NCBI GenBank assembly: GCA_002437435.1 | Contig: DJPV01000057.1 | Location: 1 to 20,980 of the forward strand | Reading direction: 5' to 3' | DNA length: 20,980 nt | Source: Lachnospiraceae bacterium UBA6403 | GTDB taxonomy: Bacteria; Bacillota; Clostridia; Lachnospirales; Lachnospiraceae | Shown here: positions 1 through 6,660 of the stretch, piece after piece | Numbering within the stretch: position 1 is the stretch's first letter | Layout: every line of letters begins with the position of its first letter | Made by a program: the position numbers and the translations under genes | Notes under the pieces: model-generated | What the model was told of the DNA's origin: nothing | What the model saw: only the letters and a program-made list of their open reading frames with translations | Database searches by the model: none

Positions 1-1
1 G

Positions 2-547
2 TTAGTTACTGCTAAGATTGCAAAAGTATCTAAGGTTACGCTTTCAAAGAAAACATATACTTATAATGGTAAGGCTAAGAAACCAGCAGTAACAGTGAAG
101 GACAGTAACGGAACGAAGTTAAAAAATGGAAAAGACTACAGTATCACTTATGCAAAGGGTAGAAAAAAGGTAGGAAAATATACCGCTAAGATTACACTGA
201 AAGGCGAAAAATACAGTGGAAGCAAGACGGTTACCTTTACCATAAAGCCAAAGAATACGAAACTTACATCAAAAAAAGGTCAGAAAAAAGCAATTGTAGT
301 TCGTTGGAAGAAGCAGTCTAAGCAGACGAGTGGTTATCAGATTCAGTACGCTACAAAGAAGAATTTTACAAATGCCAAGACTGTAACAGTAAAGAAGAAC
401 AACGTGACGAAGAAAACAATCAAGAAGCTTGCATCAGGCAAGAAGTACTATGTGCGTATCCGAACCTATAAGAATGTAAAGATGAATGGTAAGACTACAA
501 AGATTGCTTCGTCATGGAGTAAGACATCAACAGTAAAAACAAAATAA
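2..547 (+). CDS. 3' end of secreted/surface protein with Ig-like repeat and fibronectin type III domain (partial)
   Basis: The reading frame is open from base 2 to the TAA at 545-547, so the gene starts upstream of the window; the GTG at 95 is internal. About 180 residues are visible. Residues 1-85 or so form a bacterial Ig-like/MBG-type repeat: a YTYNGKAKKP stretch, then NGKDYSITY and GKYTAKITLKG, then the exit strand TVTFTIKPK. Residues from about 86 to the end resemble a fibronectin type III domain, with VRWKK, GYQIQYATKK, YYVRIRTYK and a final WSKTSTVKTK. The protein is very rich in Lys and Thr, as is common in the C-terminal modules of Lachnospiraceae cell-surface or secreted proteins. 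There is no LPXTG motif or C-terminal membrane anchor, so attachment must come from upstream domains or the protein is released. No specific function can be assigned. Confidence 0.75.
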   Translation, partial: LVTAKIAKVSKVTLSKKTYTYNGKAKKPAVTVKDSNGTKLKNGKDYSITYAKGRKKVGKYTAKITLKGEKYSGSKTVTFTIKPKNTKLTSKKGQKKAIVVRWKKQSKQTSGYQIQYATKKNFTNAKTVTVKKNNVTKKTIKKLASGKKYYVRIRTYKNVKMNGKTTKIASSWSKTSTVKTK

Positions 548-621
548 TATATTATCAAAGGAAAAATGTAACATCTAAATTATATAATAATATATCCTTT
601 ATAATACTATATTTAAAATGT

Positions 622-662
622 AAAACAGCGGTAATTAGTAAAAAGCTAATTACCGCTGTTTT
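622..662. terminator. Perfect 17-bp bidirectional hairpin between the surface-protein gene and the tRNA operon
   Basis: Bases 622-638 are exactly complementary to 646-662, with a 7-nt loop (639-645). The left arm starts with AAAA and the right arm ends in TTTT, so the hairpin has a U-tract in either direction. It lies 75 bp after the surface-protein stop on the plus strand and just past the 3' end of tRNA-Leu on the minus strand. It most likely terminates both converging transcripts. Confidence 0.85.
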
Positions 663-666
663 ATGA

Positions 667-748
667 TGCGGATAACAGGAGTTGAACCTGCACGTCTGTT
701 GACACTAGAACCTAAATCTAGCGCGTCTGCCAATTCCGCCACATCCGC
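667..748 (-). tRNA. tRNA-Leu (anticodon TAG)
   Basis: On the minus strand the gene begins GCGGATGTGG and ends with TATCCGC followed by discriminator A. The acceptor stem GCGGATG/TATCCGC pairs fully, with one G-U. The anticodon loop contains TAG, reading CUN leucine codons. The length of about 82 nt reflects the long variable arm of a class II tRNA. The T-loop is TTCAACT. CCA is not encoded. It is the last gene of the seven-tRNA array. Confidence 0.93.
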
Positions 749-753
749 TTAAT

Positions 754-793
754 AAAAACGCAAATCCTTCTTACTGAAAGATCTGCGTTTTTT
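754..793. terminator. Hairpin between tRNA-Lys and tRNA-Leu
   Basis: Bases 754-762 pair with 784-792, 764-766 with 780-782 and 768-770 with 776-778, leaving two single mismatches and a 5-nt loop. The outer arms are A5 and T6, so the element resembles an intrinsic terminator in both directions. It sits inside the tRNA array, so it may partly terminate transcription before tRNA-Leu or act as a processing structure. Confidence 0.55.
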
Positions 794-798
794 AATAC

Positions 799-871
799 TG
801 AGCGTGCGGGGATTCGAACCCCGGACAACTTGATTAAAAGTCAAGTGCTCTACCGCCTGAGCTAATGGCCC
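799..871 (-). tRNA. tRNA-Lys (anticodon TTT) with defective acceptor stem
   Basis: The D stem GCTC/GAGC, anticodon stem CTTGA/TCAAG with loop CTTTTAA, and T stem CGGGG/CCCCG with loop TTCGAAT are all intact. The anticodon is TTT. The acceptor strands are GGGCCAT (5') and CACGCTC (3'). Only pairs 1-4 form (G-C, G-U, G-C, C-G); pairs 5-66/7 region are C-C, A-A and U-C. The other six tRNAs in the array have fully paired acceptors. The discriminator is A and CCA is not encoded. It is either a functional but odd tRNA or a pseudo-tRNA. Confidence 0.8.
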
Positions 872-890
872 ATAAAGATTAAGTTTTTGA

Positions 891-962
891 CTGGGCTAGC
901 TGGATTCGAACCAGCGTATGCAGGAGTCAAAGTCCTGTGCCTTACCGCTTGGCGATAACCCA
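891..962 (-). tRNA. tRNA-Gln (anticodon TTG)
   Basis: The acceptor TGGGTTA/TAGCCCA pairs fully, allowing one G-U, and starts with the U1-A72 pair typical of bacterial tRNA-Gln. The anticodon stem CAGGA/TCCTG encloses loop CTTTGAC with anticodon TTG. The T-loop is TTCGAAT and the discriminator is G. CCA is not encoded. A short hairpin (ATCGC/GCGAT, 968-984) lies in the spacer toward tRNA-His. Confidence 0.94.
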
Positions 963-993
963 AAAGCATCGCTTATTATGCGATAAAGAAAAG

Positions 994-1067
994 GGTGGAT
1001 AGAGGGACTCGAACCCTCGGCCTCCAGAGCCACAATCTGGCGCGCTAGCCAACTGCGCCATACCCAC
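994..1067 (-). tRNA. tRNA-His (anticodon GTG)
   Basis: The acceptor GTGGGTA/TATCCAC pairs fully. Base 1068 supplies the extra 5' G(-1), which faces discriminator C at 994, the identity element of bacterial tRNA-His. The anticodon stem CCAGA/TCTGG encloses loop TTGTGGC with anticodon GTG. The T-loop is TTCGAGT. CCA is not encoded. Confidence 0.94.
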
Positions 1068-1125
1068 CATATAAGTGAAACATCCATATGGAACAGCAGT
1101 AGTGCCACAGAATGAAACAAATAAA

Positions 1126-1199
<74 letters not shown>

Positions 1200-1237
1200 A
1201 TTTTAAATTCCCGCTAGAAATATTAGCGAAAATAAAG

Positions 1238-1308
1238 AGCGGGTGATGGGAATCGAACCCACGTATCTAGCTTGGAAGGCTAGTGTTCTACCATTGAACT
1301 ACACCCGC
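1238..1308 (-). tRNA. tRNA-Gly (anticodon TCC)
   Basis: The acceptor GCGGGTG/CACCCGC is perfectly paired. The anticodon stem CTAGC/GCTAG encloses loop CTTCCAA with anticodon TCC. The T stem GTGGG/CCCAT carries loop TTCGATT. The discriminator is T and CCA is not encoded. A small CGCTA/TAGCG hairpin (1212-1228) lies in the spacer toward tRNA-Arg. Confidence 0.94.
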
Positions 1309-1347
1309 ATGATTGCTTAACAGTGTTTAGATTTATAATTATCTAAG

Positions 1348-1422
1348 TCGGGGTGACAGGATTCGAACCTGCGACCTCTTGATCCCAAATCAAGCGCTCT
1401 AGCCAAGCTGAGCCACACCCCG
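1348..1422 (-). tRNA. tRNA-Pro (anticodon TGG)
   Basis: The acceptor CGGGGTG/CACCCCG is perfectly paired. The anticodon stem CTTGA/TCAAG encloses loop TTTGGGA with anticodon TGG. The T-loop is TTCGAAT, the discriminator is A and CCA is not encoded. It is the first gene of the array, 53 bp downstream of the -10 box. Confidence 0.94.
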
Positions 1423-1474
1423 GAACAAAGTGTTTGTCGTTTTTTGTTTTCACCATATCTCTGACGCAAGACAT

Positions 1475-1534
1475 ATTATACATAAACGCCCCCTTGATGT
1501 CAACAATAAATTTTATTTTTTTTGCATTTTTTTT
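1475..1534 (-). promoter_or_regulatory. Consensus promoter and UP element of the tRNA operon
   Basis: On the minus strand a perfect -35 TTGACA (1498-1503) is separated by exactly 17 bp from a perfect -10 TATAAT (1475-1480). Upstream, 1511-1534 is almost all T on the plus strand (A-tracts on the coding strand), as expected for an UP element. No terminator-like element is seen before the hairpin at 754-793, so one strong promoter probably drives all seven tRNAs. Confidence 0.9.
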
Positions 1535-1698
1535 GTGATGGCGGATTTTCTCAGGTTTTAAGCCATTTTCTGGCATTTTTTTGAATATTATATGTTGACG
1601 GCTGATATTTTCCGGCTTTTAGCTTTATTTTAAAGCTTTCGATGTCTTGCAGTATGTACCTGTTGTATATAGGTCTCTAAAAAAAATCTGGATAAAAA

Positions 1699-1727
1699 TT
1701 GAATCGGATAACAAGCTGTGCTATAGT
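1699..1727 (+). promoter_or_regulatory. Promoter of the AEC carrier gene
   Basis: TTGAAT (1699-1704) and TATAGT (1722-1727) are separated by 17 bp. The box lies downstream of the earliest in-frame start (1647) and 39 bp before the ATG at 1767, which supports 1767 as the true start. The rest of 1423-1698 holds the tRNA promoter and AT-rich sequence with no gene. Confidence 0.7.
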
Positions 1728-1766
1728 AAGGACTGCGGCAGTTTAATTAAGAAAAGAGAGAAACGA

Positions 1767-2711
1767 ATGAGTAATTTTTTATTTAGTATAAATGCGACAG
1801 TACCGATCTTCCTGATGATCCTGTTAGGATGGTTCTTAAAAAAAATCAATTTGATCAATGATGAATTTGCGAATGTGGCAAATAAATATGTATTTAAAGT
1901 ATCCCTTCCGGTACTTTTGTTCCGGGATATTGCAACGACTTCTGTATTAAAAGATGTCAATATGAAGTATGTGACATTTTGTTTCTTCGGGACTTTTATT
2001 ATGTTTGTATTTGCATGGTGCTTTGCAAAGATTTATTGTAAAGATAAGACCATGGTTGGCGCATTTGCACAGGCATCTGCAAGAGGAAGTGCAGCGGTGC
2101 TTGGAATTGCGTTTGTAGAAAATATCTGTGGAAGTTCCGGTATGGCTCCGCTTATGATCGTGGCAGCGGTACCGTTGTTTAATATTTTATCAGTAATCAT
2201 GCTGACCTTTGGCGGAAGGGATAGTATCCATGGAGCAGATGGAATCAAAAAGGCATGCATCAATATATTGAAGAATCCGATCATTATCGGTATCGTGCTT
2301 GGTATTCCGTTTTCATTATTAAACATTCCGATTCCTGCGATCCCGATGAAAACGATCAATTATATTGCACAGACAGCGACACCGATAGCGTTGATTGCAA
2401 TTGGTGCGGGATTTAATACAAAGGCGGCACTGGAAAAGATGAAGCCAGCGGTAGTAGCATCTCTTATGAAGCTGGTTGTGTTTCCTTTGATCTATATGCC
2501 GATCGCGATCAGGCTTGGGTTTGCACCGAGTGAGCTGGCTGCAATATTGATCATGACAGGTTCACCGTCCACGGTAACCTGTTATATCATGGCTAAGAAT
2601 ATGAATAATGATGAAGTCTTGTCATCAAATGCGATTGTATTGACGACACTGTTTTCATCGATCACGATAACGGTGTGGGTATATGTTCTTCGAGTGATGG
2701 GATGTGTCTGA
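1767..2711 (+). CDS. AEC (auxin efflux carrier) family permease
   Basis: A 314-residue integral membrane protein. The start at 1767 follows the purine-rich Shine-Dalgarno AAGAGAG and a good promoter; an upstream in-frame start at 1647 precedes that promoter and would add 40 polar residues. The protein has about ten hydrophobic segments in two halves. The first helix (ATVPIFLMILLGWFLKK) and the KYVFKVSLPVLLFRDIA stretch are typical of AEC proteins. The broken-helix region in the C-terminal half includes IALIAIGAGF and MTGSPSTVTCYIMAKNM. Family members export or exchange small organic anions such as malate, but the substrate cannot be read from sequence. The next gene starts 92 bp downstream with no terminator between, so the two may be co-transcribed. 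Confidence 0.85.
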   Translation: MSNFLFSINATVPIFLMILLGWFLKKINLINDEFANVANKYVFKVSLPVLLFRDIATTSVLKDVNMKYVTFCFFGTFIMFVFAWCFAKIYCKDKTMVGAFAQASARGSAAVLGIAFVENICGSSGMAPLMIVAAVPLFNILSVIMLTFGGRDSIHGADGIKKACINILKNPIIIGIVLGIPFSLLNIPIPAIPMKTINYIAQTATPIALIAIGAGFNTKAALEKMKPAVVASLMKLVVFPLIYMPIAIRLGFAPSELAAILIMTGSPSTVTCYIMAKNMNNDEVLSSNAIVLTTLFSSITITVWVYVLRVMGCV

Positions 2712-2803
2712 TATAAAAATATAGAAGATAATAAACAGAAATGAAATAGAAGAAATGGATACAGAGGCAATAGATGCTATAAAGAAAAGAATGGAGAGAG
2801 AAG

Positions 2804-3316
2804 ATGAGAAATATAGTTTTGATCGGAATGCCGGGATGTGGAAAGAGCACGATCGGTGTGGTGCTTGCAAAGGTTCTTGGATTTGATTTTGTGGATGCGG
2901 ATGTACTGATCCAGAAAAAACATGGAAAACTGCTTCGTGAACTGATCGCAGAATACGGGGATGACGGTTTCCTTCAGATAGAAAATGATGTAAACAGGGA
3001 AATCGACCTTAAGAATACAGTTATTGCAACCGGAGGAAGTGTTGTATACTGTGAAGATGCCATGAAGCATTATGTGGAAAATGACATCGTGGTATATATC
3101 GAGCTTCCATATGAAGTGATCGCTTCCAGACTGGAAAATGTAAAGCGGCGAGGAGTTGTGTTAAAGGATGGTCAGACCTTAAAGGATCTTTATGATGAGC
3201 GCATCTTATTATATAAGAAATATGCACAGATCACGGTAAGAGCTGAGGGACTCTCGGTGGAAGAACTGATGGATGCTATTGCAGAGAAAGTACTGGAATA
3301 TGAGAAAAACCATTAA
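2804..3316 (+). CDS. aroK: Shikimate kinase-like P-loop kinase
   Basis: A 170-residue protein of normal shikimate kinase length. The Walker A loop GMPGCGKST is at residues 8-16, a DAD motif (residues 31-33) corresponds to the Asp that binds shikimate and Mg, and TGGS (77-79) corresponds to the Gly-Gly shikimate-binding loop. The C-terminal RxxLYKKYA segment resembles the lid arginine region. One key position differs: the usual FRxxE motif reads GFLQIE here, so the Arg that normally contacts the shikimate carboxylate is Leu. It could be a divergent shikimate kinase or a paralogue acting on another small molecule. The start ATG has a clear GGAGAGAG site. The gene follows the AEC carrier and is closed by a strong terminator. 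Confidence 0.75.
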   Translation: MRNIVLIGMPGCGKSTIGVVLAKVLGFDFVDADVLIQKKHGKLLRELIAEYGDDGFLQIENDVNREIDLKNTVIATGGSVVYCEDAMKHYVENDIVVYIELPYEVIASRLENVKRRGVVLKDGQTLKDLYDERILLYKKYAQITVRAEGLSVEELMDAIAEKVLEYEKNH

Positions 3317-3336
3317 CATGAAGAACAAGCGTAAAC

Positions 3337-3410
3337 AAAAAACGGCTTCTGAATAGCAGAATGAATTATCTGGTGAAAACTGGAAAATATCTGCATAGAA
3401 GTCGTTTTTT
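3337..3410 (+). terminator. Intrinsic terminator after the aroK-like gene
   Basis: A-rich left arm ending ACGGCTTCT (to 3350) pairs with AGAAGTCG followed by six T (3397-3410), with one G-U. An inner partial stem (GCAGA/TCTGC) extends the hairpin. The run of T immediately after the arm is a typical rho-independent terminator. Confidence 0.8.
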
Positions 3411-3413
3411 ATA

Positions 3414-3442
3414 TTGACGAAATCTGTTATATCCCATATAAT
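3414..3442 (+). promoter_or_regulatory. Promoter of the sodium:solute symporter gene
   Basis: TTGACG (3414-3419) and a perfect TATAAT (3437-3442) are 17 bp apart, directly after the terminator of the previous unit. Transcription from here gives a leader of roughly 170 nt. Confidence 0.8.
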
Positions 3443-3619
3443 CTATTTTGTGGTTTAAAACGTAGAACTTTAAAGTTACTTGACTTCAACGCAATAAAGT
3501 AAAATGAACCGAATCATGCTTGAATCCAAAATTAAGAATTATAAGGTACGTTACTGTTGGTGAGAAAGTGGTTATAAGATTCTGCGAATACAAAAAATGA
3601 GATGTGACGGGAGGTTAAC
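3443..3619 (+). other. Long 5' leader of the symporter gene, no known riboswitch recognised
   Basis: The leader contains the perfect 12-bp palindrome AACTTTAAAGTT (3466-3477), about 24 bp after the -10 box, which could be an operator or a short RNA hairpin. The remainder is AT-rich with no T-box motif, no intrinsic terminator and no riboswitch consensus that I recognise. The Shine-Dalgarno GGGAGG lies just before the ATG. Confidence 0.4.
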
Positions 3620-5161
3620 ATGGTTATTAAAGTGATTATGCTTGTTGTATTCTTTGGCATAATGATCGGTGTAGGATTTTATGCAAGAAAACAGGCGACA
3701 GATGTGAATGGATTTGTACTGGGAGGAAGAAGTGTAGGTCCGTGGCTTACAGCATTTGCATATGGTACGTCCTATTTTTCAGCGGTTATTTTTATTGGAT
3801 ATGCAGGACAGTTTGGATGGAAATATGGTATTGCATCCACTTGGATCGGTATCGGAAATGCGATCCTTGGTTCCTTACTTGCATGGGTAGTGCTTGGCAG
3901 AAGAACCAGACTGATCACACAGAAGCTGGATTCCAGAACAATGCCGGAATTCTTTGAGAGAAGATATAACAGTAAATCTATGAAGATCATTTCTTCATGG
4001 ATCATATTTATCTTCCTGATTCCATATACAGCTTCTTTGTATAACGGACTTTCCAGATTGTTTGGAATGGCATTCGATATTGATTACAAGATCTGTGTTG
4101 TTGCAATGGCAGTTCTTACCGGTATCTATGTAATCGTTGGCGGCTATATGGCAACAGCGATCAATGACTTCATTCAGGGCTTGATCATGCTGGTCGGTAT
4201 AGTAGCAGTTATCTATGCAGTATTAAATGAGAGAGGCGGACTTACAGGAACGTTAGATAAGCTGGCTCGTGTAAATGATCCGGCAGTTTCAGATACACCG
4301 GGTGTATTTGCATCTTTCCTTGGACCGGATATCTTTAATCTGGCATGTGTTGTCGTATTAACTTCGCTTGGAACATGGGGACTCCCTCAGATGATCCAGA
4401 AGTTCTATGCGATCAAAGATGAGAAATCAATCAAGACAGGAACGATTGTGTCTACATTATTTGCAACGATCGTAGCCGGAGGCTGTTATTTCCTTGGCGG
4501 TTTTGGCCGTCTGACAGAGACTGATGTGGCAGCAGAGGGATTTGATGCGATCATTCCACACTTACTTGAGAATCTTCCGGAAGTATTGATGGGTCTTGTA
4601 GTTATTCTTGTATTATCTGCTTCGATGTCAACTTTGTCTTCGCTGGTTTTGACATCCAGTTCAACACTTACAATCGACTTCATCAAAGCATCGATCGCTC
4701 CAAAGATGTCAGAAAAGAAGCAGGTTCTTACAATGCGGATCATGCTGGTAGTATTTATTGCATTATCGGCGGTCATTGCGGTGGTTCAGTACTCCAGTAA
4801 GGTTGCATTTATCGCACAGCTTATGGGTATCTCATGGGGTGCGATCGCAGGTGCATGTCTGGCTCCGTTCTTATATGGCTTGTACTGGAAACGTACGACA
4901 GTGGCAGCCTGCCTTGTTAGTTTTATCTGGGGCGTAGGTATCATGACACTGAACTTTATCAGTAATACATGGCAGTTATTCAGTTTTCCACAGGCATTAC
5001 AGTCACCTGTAAACTGTGGTGCAGCAGCGATGGTTGGCGGATTGATCATTGTTCCGATCGTCAGTCTGATCACAAAGAAACCTGATCAGAAACGTGTAGA
5101 GGAGATCTTCTCCTGTTATGAAGCAACAGTAACGGTTCCCCAGAGAGAAGCCTTGGATTAA
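3620..5161 (+). CDS. Sodium:solute symporter (SSS family)
   Basis: A 513-residue membrane transporter of the SSS/LeuT-fold superfamily, expected to couple inward Na+ flow to uptake of an organic solute. Thirteen or so hydrophobic segments are visible. Early landmarks are FVLGGRSVGPW after the first helix and the helix with TSYFSAVIFIGYAG. Next come MPEFFERRYNSK, the IVGGYMATAINDFIQG stretch that matches the SSS signature region, and a later helix with SASMSTLSSLVLTSSS that carries candidate Na2-site Ser/Thr residues. These resemble proline/pantothenate-type symporters, but the substrate is not determinable. The start ATG follows a strong GGGAGG site. It is monocistronic: own promoter upstream, terminator downstream. 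Confidence 0.88.
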   Translation: MVIKVIMLVVFFGIMIGVGFYARKQATDVNGFVLGGRSVGPWLTAFAYGTSYFSAVIFIGYAGQFGWKYGIASTWIGIGNAILGSLLAWVVLGRRTRLITQKLDSRTMPEFFERRYNSKSMKIISSWIIFIFLIPYTASLYNGLSRLFGMAFDIDYKICVVAMAVLTGIYVIVGGYMATAINDFIQGLIMLVGIVAVIYAVLNERGGLTGTLDKLARVNDPAVSDTPGVFASFLGPDIFNLACVVVLTSLGTWGLPQMIQKFYAIKDEKSIKTGTIVSTLFATIVAGGCYFLGGFGRLTETDVAAEGFDAIIPHLLENLPEVLMGLVVILVLSASMSTLSSLVLTSSSTLTIDFIKASIAPKMSEKKQVLTMRIMLVVFIALSAVIAVVQYSSKVAFIAQLMGISWGAIAGACLAPFLYGLYWKRTTVAACLVSFIWGVGIMTLNFISNTWQLFSFPQALQSPVNCGAAAMVGGLIIVPIVSLITKKPDQKRVEEIFSCYEATVTVPQREALD

Positions 5162-5191
5162 TATTATTCATAAAATATACATAATATGCAT

Positions 5192-5231
5192 AAAGCCGGC
5201 AGACAGAAGAATTTCTGTTTTTGTCGGCTTT
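5192..5231 (+). terminator. Intrinsic terminator after the symporter gene
   Basis: AAAGCCGGCAGACAGAA pairs with TTCTG...GTCGGCTTT with a short asymmetric bulge and a small loop, followed by TAATATTT. It ends the symporter transcript 30 bp after the stop codon. Confidence 0.75.
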
Positions 5232-5388
5232 AATATTTGTGTAAAATGCGTTAGAAACACGTTTATACAGGAGCTTGTTGAATGCGGTATCATTTTTCAA
5301 AACAGATGAAATGTATACGAAAATTTTAAGGGTATAACGTTATAAATTGAATGCTGGAATATTTTTTTGCATATTTATTAAATAATAC

Positions 5389-5417
5389 TTGAATATTATG
5401 CATAATAACTGTATAAT
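5389..5417 (+). promoter_or_regulatory. argCJB promoter overlapping an ArgR-like site
   Basis: TTGAAT (5389-5394) and perfect TATAAT (5412-5417) are 17 bp apart. The -35 and the spacer form the sequence TTGAATATTATGCATAA, which resembles an ARG box (TGAATA/TATKCA half sites) but is one base short in the middle. A second similar AT-rich stretch, TTGCATATTTATTAAA, lies just upstream (about 5367-5382). Overlap of a promoter with two adjacent sites is what is known for ArgR repression of arginine biosynthesis. The operator assignment is an inference; the promoter is clear. Confidence 0.6.
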
Positions 5418-5563
5418 CATGGAAGATTGCACTGGCTGTATTTTCCTGTGAAACCAGTTGACGGAAGAAAATGCAGAGAGTAAGATAAATGAATGTGTAG
5501 AAATACAAATAGGACGATGGCTGTAACGACCGGAAGATCATTTACAGCAGATTGGAGTTAGAT
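5418..5563 (+). other. argC leader with mini-ORFs
   Basis: A leader of about 135-140 nt. It contains an ACTGG/CCAGT hairpin (5431-5458) and two minimal ORFs back to back: 5471-5488 encodes M-Q-R-V-R with a GGAAG upstream, and 5489-5500 encodes M-N-V. Both arginines are AGA codons. No T-box or intrinsic terminator is visible. Bases 5232-5388 hold no gene that I can support. Confidence 0.35.
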
Positions 5564-6604
5564 ATGATAAAGGCAGGAATTATTGGTTCAACCGGATATG
5601 CCGGTCAGGAAATAGTAAGAATTCTTCTTGGACATAAGGATGTAGAGATTGTCTGGTATGGTTCCAGAAGTTTTATAGATAAGAAATATTACGAAGTATT
5701 TGGAAATATGTTTCAGATCGTAGATGCAACATGTCTGGGTGAGAACATGGATGAGCTGGCTGAGAAGGTGGATGTTATTTTCACGGCAACCCCACAGGGC
5801 TTATGTTCTTCTCTTGTAAATGAGGATATCCTGTCAAAGGTTAAGATCATTGACCTGAGTGCGGATTTCAGAATTAAAGATGTTGCTACTTATGAGAAAT
5901 GGTACAAGATCGAGCATAAGAGTCCGGAATTCATCAATGAAGCGGTATACGGTTTGTGTGAGATCAACAGAGATAAGGTAAAGGGATGCAGACTTCTGGC
6001 AAATCCTGGCTGTTATACAACCTGTTCCATCCTTTCCTTATATCCTCTGGTAAAAGAGAAGCTGATCGATCCGAATACGATTATTGTAGATGCAAAGTCC
6101 GGTACATCAGGTGCTGGACGAGGAGCAAAGATTCCGAACCTGTTCTGCGAAGTAAATGAAAGCATTAAGGCATATGGAGTAACGACACATCGTCATACAC
6201 CGGAGATTGAAGAACAGCTTGGATATGCATATGGCAGTCCGATCATGATCAATTTCACACCACATCTGGTTCCGATGAACCGTGGTATTCTGGTTACAGC
6301 GTATGCTTCATTAAAAGAAAAAGCAGATTACGACACTGTTCGTGCTGCATATGACAAATATTATGCAAATGAGAGATTTGTCCGTGTCCTTGACAAGGAT
6401 GTGTGTCCTGAGACACGTTGGGTAGAGGGCAGCAATTATGTAGATGTCAACTTCAAGATCGATGAGAGAACCGGACGTATCATTGCTATGGGAGCGCTTG
6501 ATAATCTGGTAAAGGGTGCAGCAGGTCAGGCAGTTCAGAATATGAATATCATGTTTGGACTCCCTGAAGAAGAAGGACTGCTGATGGCTCCGGTATTTCC
6601 ATAA
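5564..6604 (+). CDS. argC: N-acetyl-gamma-glutamyl-phosphate reductase
   Basis: A 346-residue protein catalysing NADPH-dependent reduction of N-acetylglutamyl phosphate to the semialdehyde, the third step of arginine synthesis. The N-terminus is a Rossmann fold with GSTGYAGQE (residues 8-16). The catalytic cysteine is C150 in the signature NPGCYTT. The SGTSGAGRGA stretch and HRHTPEIEEQL match the family's substrate-binding and catalytic His regions. The length matches the long ArgC type. The ATG at 5564 has a GGAG site 6 nt upstream; an in-frame TTG at 5552 is less likely. It is the first gene of argC-argJ-argB. Confidence 0.97.
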   Translation: MIKAGIIGSTGYAGQEIVRILLGHKDVEIVWYGSRSFIDKKYYEVFGNMFQIVDATCLGENMDELAEKVDVIFTATPQGLCSSLVNEDILSKVKIIDLSADFRIKDVATYEKWYKIEHKSPEFINEAVYGLCEINRDKVKGCRLLANPGCYTTCSILSLYPLVKEKLIDPNTIIVDAKSGTSGAGRGAKIPNLFCEVNESIKAYGVTTHRHTPEIEEQLGYAYGSPIMINFTPHLVPMNRGILVTAYASLKEKADYDTVRAAYDKYYANERFVRVLDKDVCPETRWVEGSNYVDVNFKIDERTGRIIAMGALDNLVKGAAGQAVQNMNIMFGLPEEEGLLMAPVFP

Positions 6605-6660
6605 AAGAGTAATGACGGCAGACATCGTGGAAGAACAGATGATATAAGGCGGTGATCGGT

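Noticed and set aside
2755..2886. Small ORF (MDTEAIDAIKKRMEREDEK...) overlapping the aroK-like start in another frame
   Set aside because: No good ribosome site and its second half is a shadow of the P-loop region; a real leader peptide cannot be supported.
5232..5563. T-box or other riboswitch before argC
   Set aside because: No T-box AGGGTGG-type motif and no terminator/antiterminator pair found; promoter and ArgR-like sites explain regulation more simply.
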